From the NCBI RefSeq assembly GCF_001280065.1, contig NZ_LGEA01000095.1, forward strand, positions 85,755-149,754: a DNA stretch of 64,000 bases, given 5' to 3'. The notes beneath the pieces were generated by a model. It was not told the origin of the DNA, did no database searches, and worked only from the letters and a program-made list of their open reading frames with translations. The translations under genes were made by a program, and so were the position numbers. This document shows positions 7,755 to 16,677 of the stretch, in pieces. The DNA comes from Streptomyces sp. NRRL B-1140. GTDB taxonomy: Bacteria; Actinomycetota; Actinomycetes; Streptomycetales; Streptomycetaceae. Each line of letters opens with the position of its first letter. Position 1 is the first letter of the stretch.

Positions 7755-9731
7755 TCAGGCTTCCTCCGCCTTGAGGGCCGCAGCGTCGATCGCCGCGAGC
7801 GATTTGCGCACCTGGTTCCGGTCCGTCGTGAACCAGAAGTCGGGCAGCGATGCCTTCAGATAGCTGCCGTACCGGGCCGTCGCCAGACGCTGATCGAGGA
7901 CGGCTACCACGCCCCGGTCCCCCGATGCCCGCACGAGCCGGCCGGCACCCTGGGCCATGAGGAGCGCGGCGTGGGTGGCGGCGACCGCCATGAAGCCATT
8001 GCCTCCGGCGTCCTCCACGGCCTTCTGCCGGGCGCTCATCAGAGGATCGTCCGGGCGCGGGAACGGAATCTTGTCCATGACGACCAGCTGGCAGCTGGGG
8101 CCCGGGACGTCCACGCCCTGCCAGAGTGACAGCGTGCCGAAGAGGCAGGTTTTCGGGTCGGCCGCGAAATTCTTGATGAGCTCGCCGAGCGTCTCCTCGC
8201 CCTGGAGCAGGATCGGGAACTCGGGGATCCGGGAGCGCAGGTCCTCGGCGGCCAGCTGGGCGCCTCTCATGGAGGAGAACAAGCCGAGGGTGCGGCCGCC
8301 TGCCGCTTGGATCAACTCCGTGAGTTCGTCGAGCATGTCCGCGCGGTCGCCGTCCCGCGCCGGACGCGCCAGGTGTTTGGCGACGTACAGGATGCCTTGC
8401 TTGCGGTAGTCGAAGGGCGAGCCGACGTCGATGCCCTTCCACTTCGGGACGTCATCACCCTCCGTGCCCTCGGGGGCGAGGCCCAGGGAGGCGCCGACGC
8501 CGTTGAAGTCACCGCCCAGCTTCAGCGTCGCGGACGTCAGGACCACCGAACGGTCCGCGAAGAGCTTCTCGCGCAGCAGCCCGGAGACGGACATGGGGGC
8601 GACACGCAGAGAGGCACCGAAACGGTCGTGGCGCTCGTACCAGACCACGTCCCACTCGGAGCCGTTCGTGATGCGCTCCGCCACGTCGTGCACATTTTCC
8701 ACGGACGCCAGGGCCTGCTTGCGGACGGCGTCCTCGTCCTGGACCGACTTGTCGCGGGTCGCGCCGATCGCGGAGATGACCGTGCGGCACGCGTCGCGCA
8801 GCGCCATGAGGGCGTACCCGAGATCCTCTGGGATCTCCTCCAGGCGGCCCGGCAGCGCCAGCTCCATCAGCCGCTCGAAGCCCTCGGCGGCGGTCTGGAG
8901 CTGGTCGGCGGCCTTCTCGTTGACGAGTTTCGCGGCCCGGCGCACCGCGCGGTTGACCTGGCCGGGGGTGAGCTCGCCGGTGGCGACTCCGGTGACCCGG
9001 GAGACCAGCTCGTGCGCCTCGTCGACGATCAGCACCTCGTGCTGCGGGAGGACCGGGGCGCCCTCGATGGCGTCGATCGCGAGCAGCGCGTGGTTGGTGA
9101 CGACGACCTCGGCGAGCTTCGCCCGCTCACGGGCCATCTCGGCGAAGCACTCGGCGCCGTACGCGCACTTCGAGGCGCCCAGGCACTCCCTGGAGGACAC
9201 CGACACCTGGCCCCAGGCCCGGTCCGAGATACCGGGCGTGAGGTCGTCACGGTCGCCGGTCTCGGTCTCGTCGGCCCAGTCGCGCACTCTCAGCAGGTCC
9301 TGGCCCAGCTTGCTGGTGGGCGCGGCGGCCTCGAACTGGTCGAAGAGGCCCTCCTCCTCGTCCTGCGGGACACCCTCGTGCAGCCGGTGCAGGCACAGGT
9401 AGTTCGACCGGCCCTTGAGCATCGCGAACTCCGGGCGACGGCGCAGCAGGGGGTGCAACGACTCGACCGTTCTCGGCAGGTCGCGTTCCACCAGCTGGCG
9501 CTGCAGGGCGAGGGTGGCGGTCGCGACGACCACACGCTCCCCGTGCGCCAGCGCGGGCACCAGGTAGCCCAGCGACTTGCCGGTACCGGTACCCGCCTGG
9601 ACGAGCAGGTGGGAGCCGTCGTCGATCGCTTCCTCGACGGCTTGGGCCATGGCCACCTGACCGGGGCGCTCCGTACCGCCGACGGCAGTGACGGCGGCAT
9701 GCAGGAGTTCGGGGAGTGAGGACTTCGTCAT
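7755..9731 (-). CDS. dinG: DinG/XPD-type ATP-dependent DNA helicase
   Basis: 658 residues, superfamily 2 Fe-S helicase. Walker A lies in LVQAGTGTGKSLGY (residues ~43-56) and the DEAH box in VLIVDEAHELVS. An iron-sulfur cluster is indicated by spaced cysteines in NYLCLHRLHE and ECLGASKCAYGAECF, as in XPD/DinG/YoaA. C-terminal helicase motifs include GLFSSMRGAQ, LWQGVDVPG and QGAGRLVR. DinG-type enzymes unwind 5'-overhang duplexes and R-loops and help repair blocked forks. It converges on lexA, and I find no clear SOS box upstream. The symbol reflects family, not proven orthology with E. coli DinG. Confidence 0.9.
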   Translation of the reverse strand: MTKSSLPELLHAAVTAVGGTERPGQVAMAQAVEEAIDDGSHLLVQAGTGTGKSLGYLVPALAHGERVVVATATLALQRQLVERDLPRTVESLHPLLRRRPEFAMLKGRSNYLCLHRLHEGVPQDEEEGLFDQFEAAAPTSKLGQDLLRVRDWADETETGDRDDLTPGISDRAWGQVSVSSRECLGASKCAYGAECFAEMARERAKLAEVVVTNHALLAIDAIEGAPVLPQHEVLIVDEAHELVSRVTGVATGELTPGQVNRAVRRAAKLVNEKAADQLQTAAEGFERLMELALPGRLEEIPEDLGYALMALRDACRTVISAIGATRDKSVQDEDAVRKQALASVENVHDVAERITNGSEWDVVWYERHDRFGASLRVAPMSVSGLLREKLFADRSVVLTSATLKLGGDFNGVGASLGLAPEGTEGDDVPKWKGIDVGSPFDYRKQGILYVAKHLARPARDGDRADMLDELTELIQAAGGRTLGLFSSMRGAQLAAEDLRSRIPEFPILLQGEETLGELIKNFAADPKTCLFGTLSLWQGVDVPGPSCQLVVMDKIPFPRPDDPLMSARQKAVEDAGGNGFMAVAATHAALLMAQGAGRLVRASGDRGVVAVLDQRLATARYGSYLKASLPDFWFTTDRNQVRKSLAAIDAAALKAEEA

Positions 9732-9947
9732 AGCGCGACCACCCTACGACCCTGCACTGACAAACGGGCGATCAAGGCGGGTACGGGGGACGGGATCACG
9801 ACCGTGGGCTCCTCGGTGTGGGAGGTGACGAGGGACAACCGGCTCGGACGGTGAGTCGTGGCGCGGCTGCCCGGGAAAACGGCGCGGTGGGCGGGAACTG
9901 TCCTGGCACGGACGGCGTTCAATGAGTGATGACGCGGTGACACAGCG

Positions 9948-11075
9948 CTACAACAAATGCCGGAGGGACCGGTCTCGGACCATGAGAGCGGCTCGCTTGG
10001 CGGTCAGGTCGGCTTCCGCGGAGAACCGGAAGCCGGCGGTCAGGAAAGCAGCGACGGAGGGGGTGTTGCGAATGTCGGGTTCCGCGATGACACGTGCGCA
10101 GGAGGGCCGCTGCGCGAGAACGAGATCGGCCACGGCCCGGAGCAGCAGTCCGCCCAGGCCGCGCCCCCGGTCGGCGACTCTGCCGAGCAGGAGGTGGAGC
10201 CCGGTGTCATGAGGCCGGGCGGGGTAATGCCGGGCCAGTGGGTCGAGATCCGCCCGGTAGATCTCCCAGTAGCTCATCGGTACCCCCTCCAGCAGGCCGA
10301 GACAGGGCACGCTGCGCCCGTCTCCGGCCAACTGGGCGCGCAGGTGGTCCCGCGTCACCTCCCGCGGTCCGGCCAGCTCCCAGAATTCAGCGGCGGCGGG
10401 GTCGTTCATCCAGCGGCTGATGAGCGCCAGGTCGCGTTCGATGCACGCGGGGACGAGGTGGAACCAACCCGCGGGTGTGTCTGCGGGGCCCCATGCGTCG
10501 ATGCCGTCGAGGGGGTCGTCATGGCGCGGGACCGCATCAGGACGGGTGGGCGCGACGGTCGCGGCGATGGGGACGGAGGGCTGCGCCGTCTCCAGGCCCC
10601 GCCTTCGGGGTGCGTGATCGTCGACTGCGTCCACCGCGGCGGGATCACCGGCGGGGGTGTCCGGCTCTCCAGGAGTGACGCCACCGGTGAGCACCTGCGG
10701 CGGGCGGTGCGGCACCGCCGGTGAGCCGGGGCCGCGCCGGCCGGTCGTCGGCGTGTCCGCTACGGCACCCAAGCCGACGGCGGGCTCGTGACCGGGACTC
10801 GTACCCGGCCCGGGACCGGCCTCCGCGCCCGGGCCGCTCGAGGGCTTGGCACCGAAGGCTCGACCCGGCCGGGCACTGGTCCCGGAGCCGGCGCCCCGCC
10901 CGGCATGGGAGTCGGCACTCTGCCCGGCATCGGGGTTGCCTCGGGGCCCGGCACCTGAGGCCACAGCGGCCGTGACGGGGGCTGTGGCCGTGACGGGGGC
11001 TGTGGCCGTGACGGGGACGGCGGCCATGACCGGAGCTGCGATACCGGCCTCGGCGATCGGGTCGGCGGGAGGCAC
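9948..11075 (-). CDS. Siderophore-type GNAT acyltransferase with long disordered N-terminal extension
   Basis: 375 residues. The C-terminal ~190 residues are an IucB/AlcB/RhbD-type acetyltransferase (WFHLVPACIERDLALISRWMNDP, SYWEIYRADLDPLARHY, LLLGRVADRGRGLGGLLLRAV), the class that acylates the hydroxamate amine of NIS siderophores. The first ~180 residues are Ala/Pro/Gly/Thr-rich with PVTATA repeats and no recognised domain. The distant start is supported by a strong GAGAGGAG site 7 nt before GTG 11075, so the extension looks translated. It is last in a three-gene siderophore operon; the acyl donor is unknown. Confidence 0.85.
   Translation of the reverse strand: MPPADPIAEAGIAAPVMAAVPVTATAPVTATAPVTAAVASGAGPRGNPDAGQSADSHAGRGAGSGTSARPGRAFGAKPSSGPGAEAGPGPGTSPGHEPAVGLGAVADTPTTGRRGPGSPAVPHRPPQVLTGGVTPGEPDTPAGDPAAVDAVDDHAPRRRGLETAQPSVPIAATVAPTRPDAVPRHDDPLDGIDAWGPADTPAGWFHLVPACIERDLALISRWMNDPAAAEFWELAGPREVTRDHLRAQLAGDGRSVPCLGLLEGVPMSYWEIYRADLDPLARHYPARPHDTGLHLLLGRVADRGRGLGGLLLRAVADLVLAQRPSCARVIAEPDIRNTPSVAAFLTAGFRFSAEADLTAKRAALMVRDRSLRHLL
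10971..11042. repeat. 18-bp tandem repeats inside the acyltransferase N-terminus
   Basis: Two identical 18-bp copies (10971-10988, 10989-11006), a third diverged after 10 bp (11007-11024) and a weak fourth (11025-11042). The unit is a multiple of three, so it encodes repeated PVTATA-like hexapeptides without breaking the frame. Confidence 0.85.
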
Positions 11076-11158
11076 CGGACGCTCCTCTCAGGTAGGGGGC
11101 GGCATGTTGTCAGCGAGGAAGGAGGCAGGTCAGTTGTGGCCAGGGTCGGTCAGAGGGG

Positions 11159-13147
11159 TCAGTGGTGCAGGGGGTTGGCGATGGTGACGTAGACGGACTG
11201 GGTGTCGACCGGGCCGACGAGTTCGTCGAGGCCGTGCAGCCGGGTCAGCAGGTTGGCCTTGCAGCGCAGGACGGGTGAGTCGAGCAGCAGTGCGGGCAGC
11301 CGGGTGCGCAGCCGGGCCGGGCCGGAGGCGAGATGTCCGAGGAATCGCCGGAAGGCGGCAAACAGCAGCCGCTCGTCGACGAGCCCTTGGGAGCCGAACG
11401 CGCCGATCAGACCGAACACGTTGTTGATCACCAGGTAGTACAGGAGCCGCTCATCGGTCACCTGGTCGCGGACGAACGTGTCGCTCCGCTCCCCGATACC
11501 GGGCAACCGGTCGTCGAGGTCCTGGCGCCGGGACTCCCGGAAGTAGTAGCCCTGGTTGTCGCGGTACCGGCCACCTGTGGGCCAGCCGTCGGCGTCCAGC
11601 AGGAGCAGGGTGTTCTGCTGGTGCGCTTCCAGCGCGACGCCGGCCTCGCCGTCCAGCCAGAGGACGGGGCGGACCACGTGGGCCAGGTAGCGGAGGAACC
11701 ACTCGGCGGCGACGGCCCCGCGGGGTCGGCCCGTGCGGCGGGCGAGACGCGTGATCACCTCGGCCAGGCGGGACCGCAGGGCCGGGCCGTGTCGGTCGGA
11801 GCCCTCCGAAGCCCCCTCCGGCGGGGTCGGGGTGCACGGTCGCGGCGACAGGAGGCCGGCGAGGCACGAAACGTCGTCGGAGGGGCTGAACGGATTGTGG
11901 CGGATCACCACGTCCAGTCCGGGCACCGGATCGCCGTCGGGGGTGTCCACGGCGAGCCAGGCCGGGTCCCGGACGATGTCGAAGCCCGGGTGCACGGCGC
12001 GCCACTGCTGCCCGAGGCCGCTGCGGAGAAGGCGGTGGACCTCGACGCCGCGGTGCAGTTCCTTGCGGAGGTTCTCGCGGCGGGAGTTGGTGATGCGCAG
12101 GCCCAGCGAGAGCTTGAGCATCGCGGTGGCATGGGTTCGGTAGACGGTTCGTACGGAGGAGGTGGGGTGCCAGTCAGGGCCGTGGGTGCCGAGGTCCCGG
12201 AGCAGTCCGGTGTCCAGCAGGGCAGCAATCGGTGGACGGCGCCGGACATCTTGTGCCTGCCAGGGGTGCAGGGGCAGGAGGGCGTATCCCTCCGGCAACC
12301 GCGCTCCGGTCCCGGCGAGCCGGGCGGTGAGCAGGGGTGCGGCAACCGGACGGCCGCGCTCGGTCCAGGAGGAGTCGGTGGCGAGGACGGAGGGAGCGAC
12401 AGCCATCCAGTGCAAGGGAAAGGAGCCGCGCAACTCGGGTGAGTACAGCGGGGCTTCTGCCTCCGTGAGTCCTTCGCGGCTCTTCGGTGTGGGGTGCAGG
12501 GGGTGTCCGAGGACGAGTGCCTGTTCCGCGGACAGGAAGAGGTCGGGGCCGTCGGCCGGGCGTTCCCTGCGGGCGGTGAGGAAGCGGGCGGCGCGTCGGA
12601 GGGAGTCGGCGACTCCTGCGACGAACCCGACGCCGTCGACGCCTCCGGACGGGGCGGAGCTGGGGAGGTGCGTCGGCAAGGAAGCGTGGGCAGGGCTGAT
12701 GCCGGAGGAGTGGTCGGCCGTCTCCCTGGCGAGCAGGGCGGCGATCGTGGCGGCGTCGGCGGGTGGGGCGGTCTCGGGGGCATCCGCGAGACGAGGAGGG
12801 CCGAAGCGGTGCCAGCCCGTCGGGGACCAGTAGCGCACCGGTGCGTGCAGGCTCGTACCGCTGGCGGGAAGGGGGATGCGCAGGACGTCGTCGTCCGGGG
12901 CGGGCGCGTCGGTCTCACGTGCCCAGCAGCGGAGCAGGTTCTCCACGGCCGCGGCATGGGCGACGGCGTACGGGTCGGGATGCTCCAGTGGATCGCTGTC
13001 CTGGCGTGTGCTCGACCCCTGGGCGGGTTTCGCCGTCGGCCGCTGATGAGGGATCCCAGGGCTCGTCGATGTCGCCGGTGGCCAGGCCCAGGCGGAGCCT
13101 TCTTCCGAGGTGGGGGCGCGGTCGTCGGGGCGGGGGGTGGAATTCAC
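11159..13147 (-). CDS. IucA/IucC family NRPS-independent siderophore (NIS) synthetase
   Basis: About 662 residues from GTG 13147, preceded by GAGG at 8-nt spacing. An in-frame ATG at 13183 gives 674 residues but lacks a ribosome site. NIS synthetases adenylate a carboxylate (usually citrate or succinate) and condense it with an amine or hydroxylamine. Family landmarks are LLPLHPWQAQDVRR, TSSVRTVYRTHA followed by KLSLGLRITNSRR, and LEAHQQNTLLLLDADG. The N-terminus is Ser/Pro-rich and variable. It sits between the aminotransferase and acetyltransferase genes on the same strand. No hydroxylase, decarboxylase or transporter lies alongside, so the product cannot be deduced. Confidence 0.93.
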   Translation of the reverse strand: MNSTPRPDDRAPTSEEGSAWAWPPATSTSPGIPHQRPTAKPAQGSSTRQDSDPLEHPDPYAVAHAAAVENLLRCWARETDAPAPDDDVLRIPLPASGTSLHAPVRYWSPTGWHRFGPPRLADAPETAPPADAATIAALLARETADHSSGISPAHASLPTHLPSSAPSGGVDGVGFVAGVADSLRRAARFLTARRERPADGPDLFLSAEQALVLGHPLHPTPKSREGLTEAEAPLYSPELRGSFPLHWMAVAPSVLATDSSWTERGRPVAAPLLTARLAGTGARLPEGYALLPLHPWQAQDVRRRPPIAALLDTGLLRDLGTHGPDWHPTSSVRTVYRTHATAMLKLSLGLRITNSRRENLRKELHRGVEVHRLLRSGLGQQWRAVHPGFDIVRDPAWLAVDTPDGDPVPGLDVVIRHNPFSPSDDVSCLAGLLSPRPCTPTPPEGASEGSDRHGPALRSRLAEVITRLARRTGRPRGAVAAEWFLRYLAHVVRPVLWLDGEAGVALEAHQQNTLLLLDADGWPTGGRYRDNQGYYFRESRRQDLDDRLPGIGERSDTFVRDQVTDERLLYYLVINNVFGLIGAFGSQGLVDERLLFAAFRRFLGHLASGPARLRTRLPALLLDSPVLRCKANLLTRLHGLDELVGPVDTQSVYVTIANPLHH

Positions 13148-13333
13148 GGCAGGTACCTCATGGGATCCGGGTGCGGGGCTCATGGCCCGGGAGAGCTCAT
13201 GGTGTGCGGCATGCAGGGCTGATGGCCGCGGGGGTCATGGACCACGGCGCGTGGGCGCCCGGGGACCGATGGCGCGTCTTTGGTGTGCGGGCATGCTGCG
13301 CTCTCCCCCGCCCGTCGTGTGGCTTCACCGCGC

Positions 13334-14848
13334 TCACGGTGCGGCTGCCGTGCCGCCACTACGGCACCGAGCCGCGGCCCGGACCGCGTCGGCCAAGCGG
13401 TCCATTACGGCGGCCGCCTGTTCCTCGGTGATGGTCAGGGGCGGCAGCAGTTGGACGACGCTTGCGCGCAGGCCGCCTACTCCGACGATGAGGCCGCGCC
13501 GCAGGCACTCCCGCTGGACCGCGGCAGCGAGTTCCGGAGCGGCGGGCAGGAGCCGGGGCCCGCTGCCCGGCCGCACCGACGCCTCCCAGCCGCACTCCGC
13601 AGCCCGTGTGGCACCGGAACAGCCGGGTTTCCCATCCCCCTCCGGCTCCACCAGCTCCACGCCGATCATGAGCCCTCTCCCCCGCACATCGCCGACGCAG
13701 GGGAACTCGGAGACGAGCTGCCTGAGTTGGTGCAGCATGCGTGCTCCGAGAGTTGCCGCGCGCTCGGCGAGGGCGTTCTCGCGGACGTGGGCGAGGGTCG
13801 CCGTGCCGGCGGCCATCGCGAGCTGGTTGCATGGGAAGGACGCGGCGGGGGTGCCGGGGTGTCCGGGATCGAGATCGTCGCGGTAGACCACGAGGGCCAG
13901 CGGCAGGCTGCCGCCGATGGCGTCGGAGAGGACCATCACGTCGGGGGTCACGCCACTGTGCTCGATCGCCCAGAAGGCACCCGTCCGGCCCACACCGGTC
14001 CGGATCTCGTCGGCGATCAGCGGGACGGACCGGTCGGCGGTGAGCTGTCGCATGCGCCGCAGCCAGGTGTCGGGGACGGGGACCACCCCGCCCTCACTCC
14101 GGACGGGCTCGACGATCACCCCGGCGGGCAGCGGCACTCCGGATGCGGGGCCGTCGGGGAGGAACTCGGTCCAGCGGGCGGCGAGGTCGGCCCTTCGCTC
14201 ACCGCCGACACCGGAGGGGCAGCGGTGGTGCTGCGGGTGGGACAGTCGAGCGATCCCCGCGCCAGGAATCACCGCGGACGTGGTGTCGAGGGCCCTGCCG
14301 GCACTCGTGTCATGGGCGCCGGGGAAGGCCAGAAGACCGCTCCGGCCGGTCGCCGCGCGGACGAGCCCGTAGGCGGTCTCGACGGCTTCGCTGCCGGCCG
14401 GCCCGCAGAACCGCACGTGCGCGCGGTGCGCGAGGCCCGGCGGCAGGGTGCGGAACAGTTCGGCGAGGAAGGCGTCCTTGACGGGTGTCGCCAGATCGAG
14501 GGCGTTCAGAGGGGCGCCGGAGTCGAGCACCCTGCGGAGGGATTCCAGGACGACCGGGTGGTTGTGACCGAGGGCCAGGGTTCCGGCGCCGGAGAGGCAG
14601 TCCAGGTACCGGCGTCCGTCCGCGCCCTCGATGGTGAGTCCCCGGGCCCGCACCGGAACGATCGGCAGGGCCCGGGCGTAGGTCCGGGCGGCGGAGTCGC
14701 GCGCGGATTGGCGGCGCAGGAATCCCTCGTGCGCGAAGCGCTGGGCCGGACCAGTGTCTTCGAGCGTTCCGTCGGGGAGAGACGCTGTGTGCGGGTGTCC
14801 CACAACAGCTTCCTCTGATGCACAACCCCCACGGGTGGATTCCGCCAC
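13334..14848 (-). CDS. Class III (diaminobutyrate-type) aminotransferase homologue lacking the PLP lysine
   Basis: 504 residues from GTG 14848 (GGGGAA upstream). It follows the diaminobutyrate-2-oxoglutarate aminotransferase pattern seen in siderophore loci: LSGAGTLALGHNHP, VRFCGPAGSEAVETA, LIADEIRTGVGRTG with Asp280 for the pyridine nitrogen, and ASFPCNQLAMAAG. The expected LSKAIGGG lysine motif instead reads VMVLSDAIGGSLP: the residue is Asp309, 29 residues after Asp280, where the Schiff-base Lys should be. The codon is GAC at 13922-13924 (minus strand). The protein is otherwise full length with no frameshift. It may be a pseudoenzyme or have altered chemistry. It is the first gene of the siderophore operon. 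Confidence 0.88.
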   Translation of the reverse strand: MAESTRGGCASEEAVVGHPHTASLPDGTLEDTGPAQRFAHEGFLRRQSARDSAARTYARALPIVPVRARGLTIEGADGRRYLDCLSGAGTLALGHNHPVVLESLRRVLDSGAPLNALDLATPVKDAFLAELFRTLPPGLAHRAHVRFCGPAGSEAVETAYGLVRAATGRSGLLAFPGAHDTSAGRALDTTSAVIPGAGIARLSHPQHHRCPSGVGGERRADLAARWTEFLPDGPASGVPLPAGVIVEPVRSEGGVVPVPDTWLRRMRQLTADRSVPLIADEIRTGVGRTGAFWAIEHSGVTPDVMVLSDAIGGSLPLALVVYRDDLDPGHPGTPAASFPCNQLAMAAGTATLAHVRENALAERAATLGARMLHQLRQLVSEFPCVGDVRGRGLMIGVELVEPEGDGKPGCSGATRAAECGWEASVRPGSGPRLLPAAPELAAAVQRECLRRGLIVGVGGLRASVVQLLPPLTITEEQAAAVMDRLADAVRAAARCRSGGTAAAP

Positions 14849-15133
14849 GACTTCCCCGACCTCCCACTGCGCACGGGCACGGAGGACCGCGCACAGACAG
14901 CAGGCCCCCCACCGCTACCAACCCCGGACACCGCATCGGGTTACGGGTTGCCTCAAGATCCTTTCCGTGACGGAACTGTTGCGGGCCCGTCGGATCGCCC
15001 CCACAGCCACCGCATAGTGTGTGATGCCGTTCCCGGACACCGCGCGGTCCCCCGAACTTCCCGCCAGGCGGCGGCCATCGGGGCCGCAGCGCCGGTCCGA
15101 CCACGTTCGTTCCGCACCAGGGGGAGTCAGATC

Positions 15134-16357
15134 ATGCGATCCACACGGCCGTCGTCCCATACCGTCCGAGGGGCCGGGCGGCGCCGCAGGAAGTCCCCCG
15201 CCCTGGCAGCCGTGGCTCTCGCCTCGGCACTCGCCCTGACCACCACCGCCTGCGAGTCGGGCGATGCGACGGCCGACGGTCAGGCCTCCGCGTCCGCCAC
15301 CGCCTCCGACGACGGGAAGCTCAAGATCCCGGCCGACATCAGGGACCGGCTCCGTGAGCACGGGATAGACATCGACAAGTGGAAGAACGGCGCCTGGAAG
15401 AACTGGGACCGGGACGACTGGCTGCGCGAGGCGAACGAGTACGTCAACCCGATCATCGAGGGGCTCTGGAACCCGGACCGCATGCGGGAGGCCGAGGAGC
15501 CTGGCCAGGACGTCGACGAGGGCGAGATCGCCGAGGACCAGGGCAAGACCGACCCGACGCCCGCTCCCGTCCAGGCGCGGGCCGTGCCGCCGTCGTACCA
15601 CGCCAACGCCCCCACGGCAGGCAAGGTGTTCTTCGACTCCCCCGAGGGCTCGGCGGTCTGCTCGGCGACCGTCGTGAAGGACCCTGCGCACCCGGGCAAG
15701 TCCAACTTGGTGTGGACGGCGGGCCACTGCGTGCACGCGGGCAAGAAGGGCGGCTGGTACCGCAACATCGCGTTCGTGCCGTCGTACAACGACGACGGCA
15801 AGCCGGTGGCGGAGCTGGAGAACGCCACCCGCGAGGACGTCGCTCCCTACGGTGTCTGGTGGGGCGACTGGGCGCAGACCTCGGACCAGTGGATCGAGCA
15901 GGGCGGTTCGACAGGCGGTGACGGCGCACCGTACGACTTCGCGGTCATCCATGTCACGCCGGAGAAGGGCAGTGGCGGCAAGTCGCTGGAGGAAACGGTC
16001 GGTTCGGCACTGCCGGTCGAGTTCAAGGCGCCGGCGGTGCCCCGGGTGAAGCGTGTCGTGGCGATGGGCTACCCGGCCGCGAAGCCCTACGACGGACAGA
16101 AGCAGTATGAGTGCGAAAGCCGGCCCGGACGGCTGTCGGTCAACGCGTCGGATCCGACGATGTACCGCATCGGCTGCAGCATGACCGGCGGTTCCTCCGG
16201 CGGCGGCTGGGTCGCGACCGGTTGGAACGGCAAGCCGGCGCTGGTGTCCAACACCTCGATCGGCCCGGTGACCTCGGGCTGGCTGGCCGGACCGCGCCTG
16301 GGTGACGTGGCCGAGGGCGTGTACGACTCGGTCAGCAAGAAGTTCGCCGGCCGGTGA
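15134..16357 (+). CDS. Secreted lipoprotein, trypsin-like serine peptidase (copy 1)
   Basis: 407 residues from ATG 15134 with GGGGAG seven bases upstream. The N-terminus has an Arg-rich n-region, a hydrophobic stretch and an atypical lipobox ending in Cys40 (LTTTAC), so it is probably exported and lipid-anchored. Residues ~60-105 form a charged helical segment (IPADIRDRLREHGIDIDKW). The peptidase domain shows His198 in WTAGHC, Asp268 in PYDFAV and Ser355 in TGGSSGGGW, with two plausible disulfides. Substrate is unknown. It is a tandem paralogue of the next gene, with the same domain order. Confidence 0.88.
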   Translation: MRSTRPSSHTVRGAGRRRRKSPALAAVALASALALTTTACESGDATADGQASASATASDDGKLKIPADIRDRLREHGIDIDKWKNGAWKNWDRDDWLREANEYVNPIIEGLWNPDRMREAEEPGQDVDEGEIAEDQGKTDPTPAPVQARAVPPSYHANAPTAGKVFFDSPEGSAVCSATVVKDPAHPGKSNLVWTAGHCVHAGKKGGWYRNIAFVPSYNDDGKPVAELENATREDVAPYGVWWGDWAQTSDQWIEQGGSTGGDGAPYDFAVIHVTPEKGSGGKSLEETVGSALPVEFKAPAVPRVKRVVAMGYPAAKPYDGQKQYECESRPGRLSVNASDPTMYRIGCSMTGGSSGGGWVATGWNGKPALVSNTSIGPVTSGWLAGPRLGDVAEGVYDSVSKKFAGR

Positions 16358-16395
16358 CGGCCCGCTGAGGATGCCGCCGGTCCGTGACGGCCGGC
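16346..16395. repeat. Degenerate direct repeat spanning the stop codon of protease copy 1
   Basis: GCCGGCCGGTGACGGCCCGC (16346-16365) recurs as GCCGGTCCGTGACGGCCGGC (16376-16395), 17 of 20 positions by hand, period 30 bp. The first copy holds the gene's TGA. Confidence 0.5.
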
Positions 16396-16677
16396 AGATC
16401 CTCGCTCTGCATGGCATGGCGCAGTCCGCACCGCAACGCTCGGGGCTGCGCCGCACCCATGGCGTGCCCGGTGCAGCGGGGCCCCGGAGGGCGCATGACA
16501 TCAACCCCCGGGGTTCTCGGAAACCTTCACCGGCTCACCCCGGTACGCCCCCAACTCCCCGGGCATAGTGGGGTGTCGCGCGGCGCCACCGGTCCCGCGC
16601 CCATGCCGTGCACACGCGGCACCTGCACTGAGCAGGACCAGTACCACTCAGTACGTACCGACGGGGGTCATCGCACC
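16358..16677. other. 320-bp gap between the duplicated proteases
   Basis: No gene is supported. It holds the degenerate repeat at its left end and a CATAGT hexamer (16564-16569) 114 bp before the second start codon. A CATAGT at 15013-15018 lies 121 bp before the first start codon, suggesting that the duplication carried its promoter region. Confidence 0.4.

Noticed and set aside
9732..9947. SOS box for the DinG-type helicase
   Set aside because: No GAAC-N4-GTTC-like site was found in the upstream region, despite the helicase lying beside lexA.
14849..15133. Iron-box (DmdR/IdeR) operator ahead of the siderophore operon
   Set aside because: The best candidate (around 14938-14958, GGTTACGGGTTGCCTCAAG) matches the 19-bp iron box at too few positions to call.
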